Of a stretch of DNA of 56,480 nucleotides, positions 24,909 through 32,701 are shown piece by piece. Origin of the DNA: an uncultured Eudoraea sp. (GTDB taxonomy: Bacteria; Bacteroidota; Bacteroidia; Flavobacteriales; Flavobacteriaceae); NCBI RefSeq assembly GCF_947260015.1, contig NZ_CAMYOM010000021.1, positions 1 to 56,480 on the forward strand, read 5' to 3'. A program made the translations under genes and the position numbers. Positions within the stretch are counted from its first letter, which is position 1. Each line of letters starts with the position of its first letter. The notes under the pieces were generated by a model, which saw only the letters and a list, made by a program, of their open reading frames with translations, was not told the DNA's origin and did no database searches.

Positions 24909-26702
24909 CTATGGTATTATTTTTACAAAAACCAGGGTACTCACTTTTTCAGTAAGACCGTCATTTGAAACGCTAACATGTCTCAGTTTAATACTGCCAT
25001 CCATAGTAGGAACCCATTCCCAATCATCTGTAAGCTCAGCAAGAGGATCTACATCTCCGAAGTTCAGGTATACTTTAAGTTTACTATCGCTATTACGAAG
25101 CACTCGCCACAGTCCCGGATAAGAAACACCAGTTTCAGAAAGTGTAGTAGATATTAAGTGATTAGCCATGAAATTGAATGTGTAACCCATATAATTTTCA
25201 GTTTCATTCATTTCACCGTCTTCATAAAGGGCAACCATCCAGTCACCACCCATCATAAAGTTTCTGATCTCCGGAACATCACCATCGCTATTATTGTCAT
25301 CACATACTCTTTGCAATACTAGCTCATATCCGATATCTTCAACTTCAAACTTTAATCTGTCATTTCTCAGGTCAGATAATGGCCATTCAAAGTTTACTCC
25401 TGGTTCTGATCCCATGGTAATTGCCATTACAAGTCTTCCTTGTTCATTCATGGTAATTTCCCATGTTCCTTGAGATGTATTTTGACCATTACCAAGGGTT
25501 ACAGTACCTATTGGTAATCCTTCTGGCAAGAAGTTAAACTCATAGCCAAGTAATCTGTCAATTTCCTCACCCTGGTTTTTTACCTTTTTTATTACCCAGC
25601 TACATTCTTTCAAAATCTCTCTTAGGGTATCGGGATCGGTATTGAAAAGATCACAAGCGATATTCATTATAATCTTGTTTCCTCCTTCGGCGTAAAGTTT
25701 AATCTTACCTTCTCCCAGTTCGTATACGAACCATTCAAGGTTAAAGTCAACCAATACATCAAATTCAAGTTTAATAAGAACTCCATGGTCAGTAACTCGT
25801 GTACTCCAGGTACCGGTTATATTATTACCCATTCTGTCTTTTACGTTTACAGCACCATCTTCGGTAAAGTTCATTACGTATTCAAAGTACTGATCTGATT
25901 GATTTACTTCATCCCTTACAACCTCATGAATCAACCATGGACATTCTACCAATAGATTCTCTAAACGCTCCTGAGTAAAATCATCATCGTTATAATCATC
26001 ATCGTCATCCTCGTCACATGCTTCTTTAGCCATTTCAAGTGCATTGGCCAATTCAGCATTACTAATTACTTCAACTTTTGTACCATCGTAAAGTTCCAAG
26101 GCTACGGGAAAGTCAATCCCGATTAAGTCATTTTCGTCCAGACCGGCAAAAAATGTTCTAAGGTCTTTATCGGACCCTACAGTAACTGAACCTGTTTCAA
26201 CCTCATTGAGATCAAACGTGTATATCGTAATAGGATAAACAAAATCTATACATTCTATGTCATCATCCTGTCCACCTTCAATACATTCTTTGGCCAAATC
26301 GCGTAAGTGATCTATACCCTCAATTTCCATTGTGGTAAAATCAGCAAGCGTAATAACTATTGGGAAAATAATCTCAAGAATATCTTCATCACCTTCTAAT
26401 TGATCAAATATTTCTTCAATTAAATACAGGCCATCTTTAGATTCTATGGTGATCGTAACTCCATTTGCCTCAACAGTATAAGGAAATTCAAGAGCGAAAC
26501 AACTTGCTCCATCTACAATATTATCGAAGGAGCCGTCATTGGAAGCGGTATTTTCAATAAGCTTAGCTGTAGAGGAACTTGCAATTATAGTTTGCTGTTC
26601 GTCTGGTTGTGGTAATTCTTCAAATGCTTCCTGACAGGCATTAAATGAAAATGCCAGTACCAGAAGTAGGGTTTGCAGTGAATACTTAAAAAACTTTTTC
26701 AT
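24909..26702 (-). CDS. Repeat-containing lipoprotein under ECF control
   Basis: The protein has 597 residues and no family is recognised. The signal peptide ends in SFNAC (Cys23). Two tandem N-terminal repeats, 68-140 and 151-229, are each bounded by cysteines and share a pattern of F-x-YP, an FP[IV]-x-[IL] strand and an L-x-x-[AL]-x-x-x-C helix. A run of aspartates (about 229-242) is the hinge. Three C-terminal repeats follow (250-350, 364-467, 483-597), each with an opening W, [GE]Y-x-x-NF, G-[TL]-W and a later [LF]-x-W, like small lipocalin-type beta domains. The first two have paired cysteines. It is divergent from the sigma gene, and its promoter element matches the one before fecR. It may be a surface partner of the TonB receptor. 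Confidence 0.7.
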   Translation of the reverse strand: MKKFFKYSLQTLLLVLAFSFNACQEAFEELPQPDEQQTIIASSSTAKLIENTASNDGSFDNIVDGASCFALEFPYTVEANGVTITIESKDGLYLIEEIFDQLEGDEDILEIIFPIVITLADFTTMEIEGIDHLRDLAKECIEGGQDDDIECIDFVYPITIYTFDLNEVETGSVTVGSDKDLRTFFAGLDENDLIGIDFPVALELYDGTKVEVISNAELANALEMAKEACDEDDDDDYNDDDFTQERLENLLVECPWLIHEVVRDEVNQSDQYFEYVMNFTEDGAVNVKDRMGNNITGTWSTRVTDHGVLIKLEFDVLVDFNLEWFVYELGEGKIKLYAEGGNKIIMNIACDLFNTDPDTLREILKECSWVIKKVKNQGEEIDRLLGYEFNFLPEGLPIGTVTLGNGQNTSQGTWEITMNEQGRLVMAITMGSEPGVNFEWPLSDLRNDRLKFEVEDIGYELVLQRVCDDNNSDGDVPEIRNFMMGGDWMVALYEDGEMNETENYMGYTFNFMANHLISTTLSETGVSYPGLWRVLRNSDSKLKVYLNFGDVDPLAELTDDWEWVPTMDGSIKLRHVSVSNDGLTEKVSTLVFVKIIP

Positions 26703-26735
26703 AACGATTTGGATTTTTTTATTGTTCGTACAACT

Positions 26736-26765
26736 TTAAAACAACTACATTTTAAAATACCCTAC
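26736..26765 (-). promoter_or_regulatory. Putative ECF sigma promoter of the repeat-lipoprotein gene
   Basis: On the minus strand GTAGGGT (26765-26759) is followed after 14 bases by TTGTTTTAA (26744-26736). The same two elements with identical spacing precede fecR at 27382-27411. The position, about 33 bases before the ATG at 26702, fits a promoter. Confidence 0.65.
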
Positions 26766-26767
26766 TC

Positions 26768-26796
26768 TTGTTTTAATTTTTTTTAAAATATCTTTG
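26768..26796 (+). promoter_or_regulatory. Housekeeping promoter of the ECF sigma gene (TTG-N18-TATCTTTG)
   Basis: TTG at 26768-26770 and TATCTTTG at 26789-26796 are 18 bases apart, a full match to the Bacteroidota primary-sigma pattern. The sigma ATG is 30 bases downstream. It lies directly beside the divergent ECF-type element. Confidence 0.65.
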
Positions 26797-26826
26797 AAAC
26801 AGAACCAACTGTAAGAACAAATAAAT

Positions 26827-27324
26827 ATGGACAACGTATGTGAGGAGGAAGTGTTCAGTAACCTCTTCAAAACCAATTCCAAAACGGTTTTTAACTATAT
26901 ATATTATAAATTCGGAAACGAAGAGAAAGCGTATGATGTAGTTCAGGAAGCTTTTGTTAAACTATGGGAGAATTGTGCTAAAGTAAGTCCTGAAAAAGCA
27001 AAGTCTTATGTATATACTATAGCAAATAACCTTTATTTAAATGTTATAAAAGCGGAAAAGGTCCGTTTAAAGTATGCAGACAGGACAAATAATAGCTCTT
27101 ACGAATCACCGGAATTCTTGCTGGAAGAAAAAGAGTTTAAAGAAAAGCTGGATAATGCCTTAAATAGTCTTCCTGAAAATCAGAGAACCACTTTTTTACT
27201 AAATAGGATTGATGGTAAAAAATATGCGGAAATAGCAGAGATGGAGGGTGTAAGTGTAAAAGCTATTGAAAAGCGTATGCATCTGGCCCTAAAAGCGCTA
27301 AGAGATCAAATAGAAGGGATATAG
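26827..27324 (+). CDS. ECF-type RNA polymerase sigma factor
   Basis: The protein has 165 residues with region 2 (YIYYKFGNEEKAYDVVQEAF, with VKLWEN) and region 4 (LPENQRTTFLLNRIDGKKYA followed by EIAEMEGVSVKAIEKRM), the usual two-domain ECF layout. It is of the kind paired with FecR regulators and TonB receptors in Bacteroidota. The fecR gene follows after about 105 bases that contain its own ECF-like promoter. The sigma gene has a housekeeping promoter and no copy of the ECF element, so direct autoregulation is not evident. Confidence 0.93.
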   Translation: MDNVCEEEVFSNLFKTNSKTVFNYIYYKFGNEEKAYDVVQEAFVKLWENCAKVSPEKAKSYVYTIANNLYLNVIKAEKVRLKYADRTNNSSYESPEFLLEEKEFKEKLDNALNSLPENQRTTFLLNRIDGKKYAEIAEMEGVSVKAIEKRMHLALKALRDQIEGI

Positions 27325-27381
27325 CTTTCATGTCCCTGGGAAGTAACTCCGGATGTTTTAGAATTATTTTTGTCATTGAGG

Positions 27382-27411
27382 GTAGGGTTTTATTAGAATT
27401 AATTGTTTTAA
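27382..27411 (+). promoter_or_regulatory. Putative ECF sigma promoter of the fecR-receptor operon
   Basis: GTAGGGT (27382-27388) and TTGTTTTAA (27403-27411) are 14 bases apart, the same as in the divergent lipoprotein promoter. FecR starts 20 bases downstream. Confidence 0.65.
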
Positions 27412-27430
27412 TGATATAAAGTTAGAAATC

Positions 27431-28342
27431 ATGCAAGAAAATTACTTAGCAAAATGGCTGAATAATGACCTCTCCGAGGAAGAACTCGCAGCATTTAAAA
27501 AATCTGCTGAGTACGCTTCTTATGAGAAGTTAATGCAGGTCAGCGGTACTTTGGAAGCGCCGGATTTTGATATAGATAAGGCATGGAATGAATTCAAAAA
27601 CAATCAACCGCAAAAAGATGTTAAAGTAATAAAGATGAATCCTATGCGCAGGTTATGGCGCATTGCAGCTGCTATCGTAGTAATTTTTGCAGCATCTTAC
27701 TTTTATATATCAACTTTAGATGAATCTGTTTCTACACAATATGCGGAACGCAATGAAGTGAGGCTGCCGGATAATTCTGAGATTATCTTAAATGCTGATT
27801 CCAGGATAACATACAGTGAAAAGAACTGGGCTAAAGAACGAAATATCTCCCTGCAAGGAGAAGCTTTCTTTAAGGTTGCCAAAGGACAAAAATTTACGGT
27901 TGCTACCAATGATGGTTTAGTTACCGTATTGGGTACTCAATTTAATGTAGAAAATAGAACAGGATTTTTTGAGGTTACCTGTTATGAAGGCCTGGTGAGT
28001 GTCATTTTTAATGGTAAAGAAACTAAACTTCCTGCCGGGAATTCTTTTATAGCAATTAACGGTAATGTATTGAATACAGAGTCGCCAGCAGAGACTACTC
28101 CTTCCTGGATGAGTAATGAAAGTACTTTTAATAGTATACCGTTGAATTATGTCCTGGATGAGTTTGAAAGACAATACAACATTGAGGTTAAAACTGAAAA
28201 TGTTAATCTTGAGCAATTATTTACCGGTTCTTTTAGCAACACAAACATAAATTTGGCGTTACAGAGTATTAGTACTCCTTCTCAGATCAAGTATGAATTA
28301 GAGGGGAACAACGTGCTATTCTATGCCGAAAACGCGCCATAA
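27431..28342 (+). CDS. FecR-family anti-sigma regulator
   Basis: The protein has 303 residues. A cytoplasmic N-terminal part (1-74) should bind the sigma factor. One membrane span covers about 76-93 (IAAAIVVIFAASYFYI). The periplasmic FecR domain (about 100-205) contains RNEVRLPDNSEIILNADS and NISLQGEAFFKVAKG. The C-terminal DUF4974 domain (about 228-300, FNSIPLNYVLDEFERQYNI) normally contacts the receptor STN domain. It relays receptor occupancy to the sigma factor. Its last 20 bases overlap the receptor gene, supporting coupled translation. Confidence 0.92.
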   Translation: MQENYLAKWLNNDLSEEELAAFKKSAEYASYEKLMQVSGTLEAPDFDIDKAWNEFKNNQPQKDVKVIKMNPMRRLWRIAAAIVVIFAASYFYISTLDESVSTQYAERNEVRLPDNSEIILNADSRITYSEKNWAKERNISLQGEAFFKVAKGQKFTVATNDGLVTVLGTQFNVENRTGFFEVTCYEGLVSVIFNGKETKLPAGNSFIAINGNVLNTESPAETTPSWMSNESTFNSIPLNYVLDEFERQYNIEVKTENVNLEQLFTGSFSNTNINLALQSISTPSQIKYELEGNNVLFYAENAP

Positions 28343-30911
28343 TAGTATACTACTTCTATACCTAATACTTTTGTTTGCCCTTTTTTCAGGCAGGGCTCAG
28401 GTAGATACCTTCCCAAAAAATATTAGTCTGGTTTCCTATATCCGGCAGTTAGAGAAGGATTTTGATGTAAAATTTTCTTATGTCGATGAGGACCTTCAAC
28501 CCTTACTTGTAGATACTCCTAAAGCTAGTTCTCTTGAGGGTATTTTAAGTGATATCCAGAATCAGACCCAATTGATCATTAAAAAGCTAAGTGAGCGCTA
28601 CTATACGCTCTCCAAAAGCACTACAGTAGATATATGTGCATTTGTCCTTGATAATTACAGTGAGAATACAACTTCAGGGGCATCAGTACAAGTATTGGGC
28701 AGTAGTATATCTACGGTAACAGACATGAATGGCCGGTTTTCTCTGGATAATATCCCCAGAAAAGCTTCCATTCGGATAAAACATATAGGTTATAAACCAA
28801 AATACGTAACCGCCGAGGATCTGGTAAGTAAAAACCCCTGTACCACCCTTTTATTCAGTTTAAACTATCAACAGCTGGATGAAGTTGTGGTTTATAAATT
28901 TTTGACAACAGGACTTACCAAACAAACTGATGGCAGCATTACTCTTAATACCGAAGAATTTGGAATTCTTCCGGGACTCTTAGAACCAGACGTTCTTCAA
29001 ACCGTACAAGCCCTTCCCGGAATAAAAAGTATAGATGAGACTGTGTCAGATATTAATATAAGAGGAGGGACTAACGATCAAAACCTTATTCTTTGGGATG
29101 ATATTAAAATGTATCAATCCGGTCATTTTTTCGGATTGATTTCTGCCTTTAACCCCTATTTGACTGAACATGTTACCATAATAAAAGATGGGACCAGCGC
29201 TGAATATGGAGATGGGGTTAGTGGAATAATTAATATGCAATCAAAAAATAAAATTGCGGGTAATTTCTTTGGTGGAGCGGGCATTAATATGATTAGCGGA
29301 GACCTCTATGGTCAGATCCCAATCTCAAATAAATTAGCTCTGCAAGTTTCTGCAAGACGTTCCATTACAGACTTAATCAAGACTCCAACCTATAAGGAGT
29401 TTTTTAAAAGAGCCTTTCAGGATACTGAGGTCGGAGGAGGTTCAAACCAAAATAGTAGTGTAGATATAAGCCAGGATGAAAAATTCTATTTCTATGATTT
29501 TACAGCCAAAGTCTTATATGATATCAATGAGCAACATAAGGCCCGATTTAGTTTTATTAATATCAACAATAACCTGGACTACACGGAAACGGCCGTAAGT
29601 TCAGCAAGAACAGACCAGAGCAATCTAAGTCAAACCAATCTTTCTTTTGGAGGAAATCTTGAAAGTGAATGGACAGACAGGTTCTCAACAAAGTTAAATG
29701 CTTATTATTCTAACTATAACCTTGATTCCGAAAACCGTATAAACAATGGACAACAAATACTTGATCAAAGAAATGAGGTAATAGAGACCTCTGTAAAATT
29801 AAATACGACTTACAAACTCACAACTAATTTAAACTGGCTCAATGGATTTCAATTTTCAGAAGTTGGTATCACCAATTTTACCGATGTTACACAACCACCT
29901 TACGAGAGCAACATAAAGGGGGTCATACGTACAAATTCGTTGTACAGTGAAATTTCCTATGCCTCGCCTAATAAAAGATTAGTTGCAAGAGGAGGCGGCC
30001 GATTGTATTATATTGTAAATGTGCAATATTTTGATGAAATTATTGTTGAGCCCCGATTGAACCTAAGTTATGAGCTCTACCCAAATCTTCAATTAGAAGT
30101 AAAAGGGGAGTTTAAGAACCAGACAACAAATCAAATAATTGATTTGGAACAGAATTTTCTGGGGATAGAAAAAAGGCGCTGGATGTTATCCAACAACAAG
30201 AATGATACAGTTCCGGGAAATCCAAATTTGCCCATAGTAAAAAGTAAACAAGGCTCTATGGGAATAAATTATGATAAGGGACAATGGTTTATTGGCCTGG
30301 AAGGGTATTATAAAGAAGTAAATGGCATAAGCACTGTAACACAGGGCTTTCAAAACCAAAATCAGTTCAATGGTGAAATTGGAAAATATGATGTGAAAGG
30401 CCTGGAGTTTTTGATAAATCACAAAAACGCACTTTTCAGTACGTGGTTGAGCTATGCCTATAATTTAAATAATTACACCTTTGAGGATATCGTTCCTAAT
30501 GTTTTTCCCAATAATCTGGACATCCGCCATACCCTGACCTTTGCAAGTACCTATACCTATGAAAATTTAAAAATTGGAATAGGCATTAATTACAGGACGG
30601 GTAAACCTTTTACAAAGCCCCAGGAAGGTGTAGACGGAATTGATTTTACAACCTTCCCTGTCTCAATCAATTATCAGGAACCAAACACCAGCAGACTCCC
30701 TGATTACCTAAGGGCTGACGCTTCCGCGATTTATAACTTTAATATTTCGAAAAGGGTAAAGGCAACAGCCGGCGCGTCCATCTTAAATATTCTGAACAAA
30801 GAAAACATATTGAATACCTACTACAGATTAAACGAGCAGGACGAAATAGTGACCATTGAAAGTGTTTCCTTAGGATTCACACCTAATGTGAGCTTCAGAA
30901 TAAGTTTCTAA
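28323..30911 (+). CDS. TonB-dependent outer-membrane receptor with STN signalling domain
   Basis: The protein has 862 residues. A signal peptide (ILLLYLILLFALFSGRAQ) is followed by an STN domain (about 30-100), a carboxypeptidase-regulatory-like beta domain (about 105-185, VTDMNGRFSLDNIP), the plug (about 195-305, VQALPGIKSIDETVSDINIR then GGTNDQNLI) and a beta-barrel ending in an aromatic residue (NVSFRISF). STN plus the upstream FecR and sigma genes mark a signal-transducing transporter of the FecA type. No SusD-like partner is present. The ligand is unknown; siderophores, peptides or glycans are all possible. Its end overlaps the convergent blh gene by four bases. Confidence 0.92.
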   Translation: MPKTRHNSILLLYLILLFALFSGRAQVDTFPKNISLVSYIRQLEKDFDVKFSYVDEDLQPLLVDTPKASSLEGILSDIQNQTQLIIKKLSERYYTLSKSTTVDICAFVLDNYSENTTSGASVQVLGSSISTVTDMNGRFSLDNIPRKASIRIKHIGYKPKYVTAEDLVSKNPCTTLLFSLNYQQLDEVVVYKFLTTGLTKQTDGSITLNTEEFGILPGLLEPDVLQTVQALPGIKSIDETVSDINIRGGTNDQNLILWDDIKMYQSGHFFGLISAFNPYLTEHVTIIKDGTSAEYGDGVSGIINMQSKNKIAGNFFGGAGINMISGDLYGQIPISNKLALQVSARRSITDLIKTPTYKEFFKRAFQDTEVGGGSNQNSSVDISQDEKFYFYDFTAKVLYDINEQHKARFSFININNNLDYTETAVSSARTDQSNLSQTNLSFGGNLESEWTDRFSTKLNAYYSNYNLDSENRINNGQQILDQRNEVIETSVKLNTTYKLTTNLNWLNGFQFSEVGITNFTDVTQPPYESNIKGVIRTNSLYSEISYASPNKRLVARGGGRLYYIVNVQYFDEIIVEPRLNLSYELYPNLQLEVKGEFKNQTTNQIIDLEQNFLGIEKRRWMLSNNKNDTVPGNPNLPIVKSKQGSMGINYDKGQWFIGLEGYYKEVNGISTVTQGFQNQNQFNGEIGKYDVKGLEFLINHKNALFSTWLSYAYNLNNYTFEDIVPNVFPNNLDIRHTLTFASTYTYENLKIGIGINYRTGKPFTKPQEGVDGIDFTTFPVSINYQEPNTSRLPDYLRADASAIYNFNISKRVKATAGASILNILNKENILNTYYRLNEQDEIVTIESVSLGFTPNVSFRISF

Positions 30912-31804
30912 TTTTTATTCAGCCCGGATATTACCAGGACATGGGGAAATGTAATTGCCGCAAGGAATGAGAATAAAAAGGGGATGAACTCCTGACTGCT
31001 GCCCTCCATAAAAAAAAATAATAGTACAAGTGTTATCACCGATGCCAACCAATAAATTACTGATGTCCTCAGATATTTTATAAAGTGTTTTCTGGACAAA
31101 TCCCCATACAGATAGGTAATCTGGTCTCCCAATGATGGGATAGCGTGCCACAAAATAAAAAATATGGCGAAAGCCCATAGTAACGAGGCGGTATTGAAAA
31201 TAATAAAGAAAACCAATAAATAAAATAATTCGAGCAAAATATTGCACTGTATCTGTTTATATTTTACCAGGAATAATAAAACAAATATAATCAATGATAT
31301 TCCCAGCATAATCTGGTAATAGGTATTGTTTATATATACCTTGCTGATGTCAAAAATAATATCGCTAACCTCCAAACTATGAGCTTCAAACAATAGAAAA
31401 AGGATTACAAGTCCGTAGGCAGTAAAAAGGAAGATTGAATAGCGTGAACTCCCATTAATTTTGGAGATCCAGTGCTGTTCACCAAAATGGTATGCACTGA
31501 AAAGAATAAATAAACCCAAAGCAATGCTCGGGAGAATATAAAACAAGCCAGCCACGCTAAGGACAAAAAAGACATAATAGGCAAGTATTCGTAAAAAATC
31601 ATAGGGTTTAGATTTCTTTTTAGCTTCAACCTGCAACAATTTAATGTCATTAGCACCATGAAGTATTCCAAAGGAAAGAATCAAAATATAAGCAAGTAAA
31701 TTTTCTACTGCATGCTCAAAATATACAGCTAGCCACAGTGAAAAAAATGTGGCAATAAGCGTGGCAGCTTGCAACTTTGTAAAATCTACCTCTTTATTTT
31801 GCAT
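30908..31804 (-). CDS. blh: Beta-carotene 15,15'-dioxygenase, Brp/Blh family
   Basis: The protein has 298 residues, very hydrophobic with about seven to eight membrane segments. Conserved histidines are in FGILHGANDIKL, AYHFGEQHW, LWHAIPSLGDQ and FPHVLVISGL, as in Blh, an iron-dependent membrane enzyme that cleaves beta-carotene to two retinals. It is divergent from the proteorhodopsin gene across 98 bases, so the chromophore maker and the apoprotein are side by side. A perfect -7 box, TAATTTTG, is on the minus strand at 31831-31824, 20 bases before the start, without a well-placed TTG. Beta-carotene synthesis genes are not in the window. Confidence 0.92.
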   Translation of the reverse strand: MQNKEVDFTKLQAATLIATFFSLWLAVYFEHAVENLLAYILILSFGILHGANDIKLLQVEAKKKSKPYDFLRILAYYVFFVLSVAGLFYILPSIALGLFILFSAYHFGEQHWISKINGSSRYSIFLFTAYGLVILFLLFEAHSLEVSDIIFDISKVYINNTYYQIMLGISLIIFVLLFLVKYKQIQCNILLELFYLLVFFIIFNTASLLWAFAIFFILWHAIPSLGDQITYLYGDLSRKHFIKYLRTSVIYWLASVITLVLLFFFMEGSSQEFIPFLFSFLAAITFPHVLVISGLNKN

Positions 31805-31902
31805 ATTTTGGAATATTGTCTAGCAAAATTAACATATCCTTAAACAAATTATGTTTAACTTTTCATACTTTTATATCCACAAAATTAACTAAATAAATTC
31901 GT
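31805..31902. promoter_or_regulatory. Shared divergent promoter region of blh and proteorhodopsin
   Basis: These 98 AT-rich bases must hold both promoters. For blh the best candidate is TAATTTTG (31831-31824, minus). For the rhodopsin the best is TACTTTTA at 31866-31873, seven of eight matches, 30 bases before its ATG. Neither has a good -33 TTG, so a special activator is possible. Confidence 0.4.
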
Positions 31903-32634
31903 ATGGAAAATTTTTTATTATCATTCCCTTTGATTGCCAAACTAGCCACCAATGATTATGTAGGCTTTACCTTTTTTGTAGGTTGTATGGCTATGATGGC
32001 AGCTGCTGCCTTTTTCTTTTTATCAATGAATAGTTTTGACAAAAAGTGGAGAACCTCAATCCTTGTTTCCGGATTAATCACTTTTATTGCCGCAGTGCAC
32101 TACTGGTACATGCGCGATTATTGGGCAGATTTCGGAGAATCGCCTACTTTCTTCCGTTATGTAGACTGGATCCTTACCGTCCCGCTGATGTGTGTGGAAT
32201 TCTTTTTAATCTTAAAAGTTGCGGGAGCTAAAAGATCTCTTATGTGGAGACTTATTCTTCTTTCCGTAATCATGTTGGTTACAGGTTATTTGGGAGAAGC
32301 CGTTTACAGAGATGCCGCATGGATATGGGGTCTTATTTCCGGTATCGCATACTTTATTATTGTTTATGAGATCTGGTTCGGAACGGCCAAGAAGCTCGCC
32401 GTAAAAGCCGGAGGAGCCGTATTACAGGCCCATAAAATGCTTTGCTGGTTTGTCCTTGTTGGATGGGCTATCTATCCGCTGGGCTATATGGCTGGAACTC
32501 CAGGATGGTATGAAGGTTTATTTGGCGGTTTATCAATGGATGTGGTTTACAACATTGGAGACGCAATTAATAAAATTGGATTTGGCCTGGTAGTCTACAA
32601 CCTTGCGGTAGTTGCTACTGAAGAGAAAGCCTAA
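31903..32634 (+). CDS. Proteorhodopsin, light-driven proton pump
   Basis: The protein has 243 residues and seven membrane helices. Key residues by position here: Lys224 (retinal Schiff base, in DAINKIGFG), Asp220 (second counterion), Asp88-Thr92-Glu99 in RYVDWILTVPLMCVEF (the DTE motif of outward proton pumps), Arg85 and His66 (the counterion-linked His of proteorhodopsins). The spectral-tuning residue is Met96, as in green-absorbing flavobacterial proteins. Gly143 in IWGLIS aligns with Trp138 of bacteriorhodopsin and the antenna-window glycine of xanthorhodopsin, so a carotenoid antenna is possible. The protein sits in the inner membrane and adds to the proton gradient under light. Confidence 0.96.
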   Translation: MENFLLSFPLIAKLATNDYVGFTFFVGCMAMMAAAAFFFLSMNSFDKKWRTSILVSGLITFIAAVHYWYMRDYWADFGESPTFFRYVDWILTVPLMCVEFFLILKVAGAKRSLMWRLILLSVIMLVTGYLGEAVYRDAAWIWGLISGIAYFIIVYEIWFGTAKKLAVKAGGAVLQAHKMLCWFVLVGWAIYPLGYMAGTPGWYEGLFGGLSMDVVYNIGDAINKIGFGLVVYNLAVVATEEKA

Positions 32635-32672
32635 GAACAAACAAGAGTTTAAAAAGTATAATTATTTAAAAC

Positions 32673-32701
32673 AAAAAGACCGCCGGAATGGCGGTCTTTT
32701 T
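32673..32701. terminator. Bidirectional terminator between proteorhodopsin and argS
   Basis: AAAAAGACCGCC (32673-32684), loop GGAAT, GGCGGTCTTTTT (32690-32701): a GC-rich perfect hairpin flanked by A-run and T-run, so it can end transcription from both convergent genes. The argS stop codon sits at its edge. Confidence 0.85.

Noticed and set aside
28323-30911. SusC-type glycan transporter
   Set aside because: The receptor has an STN domain and FecR/sigma partners but no SusD gene or glycan enzymes follow, so a FecA-type signalling receptor is a better call.
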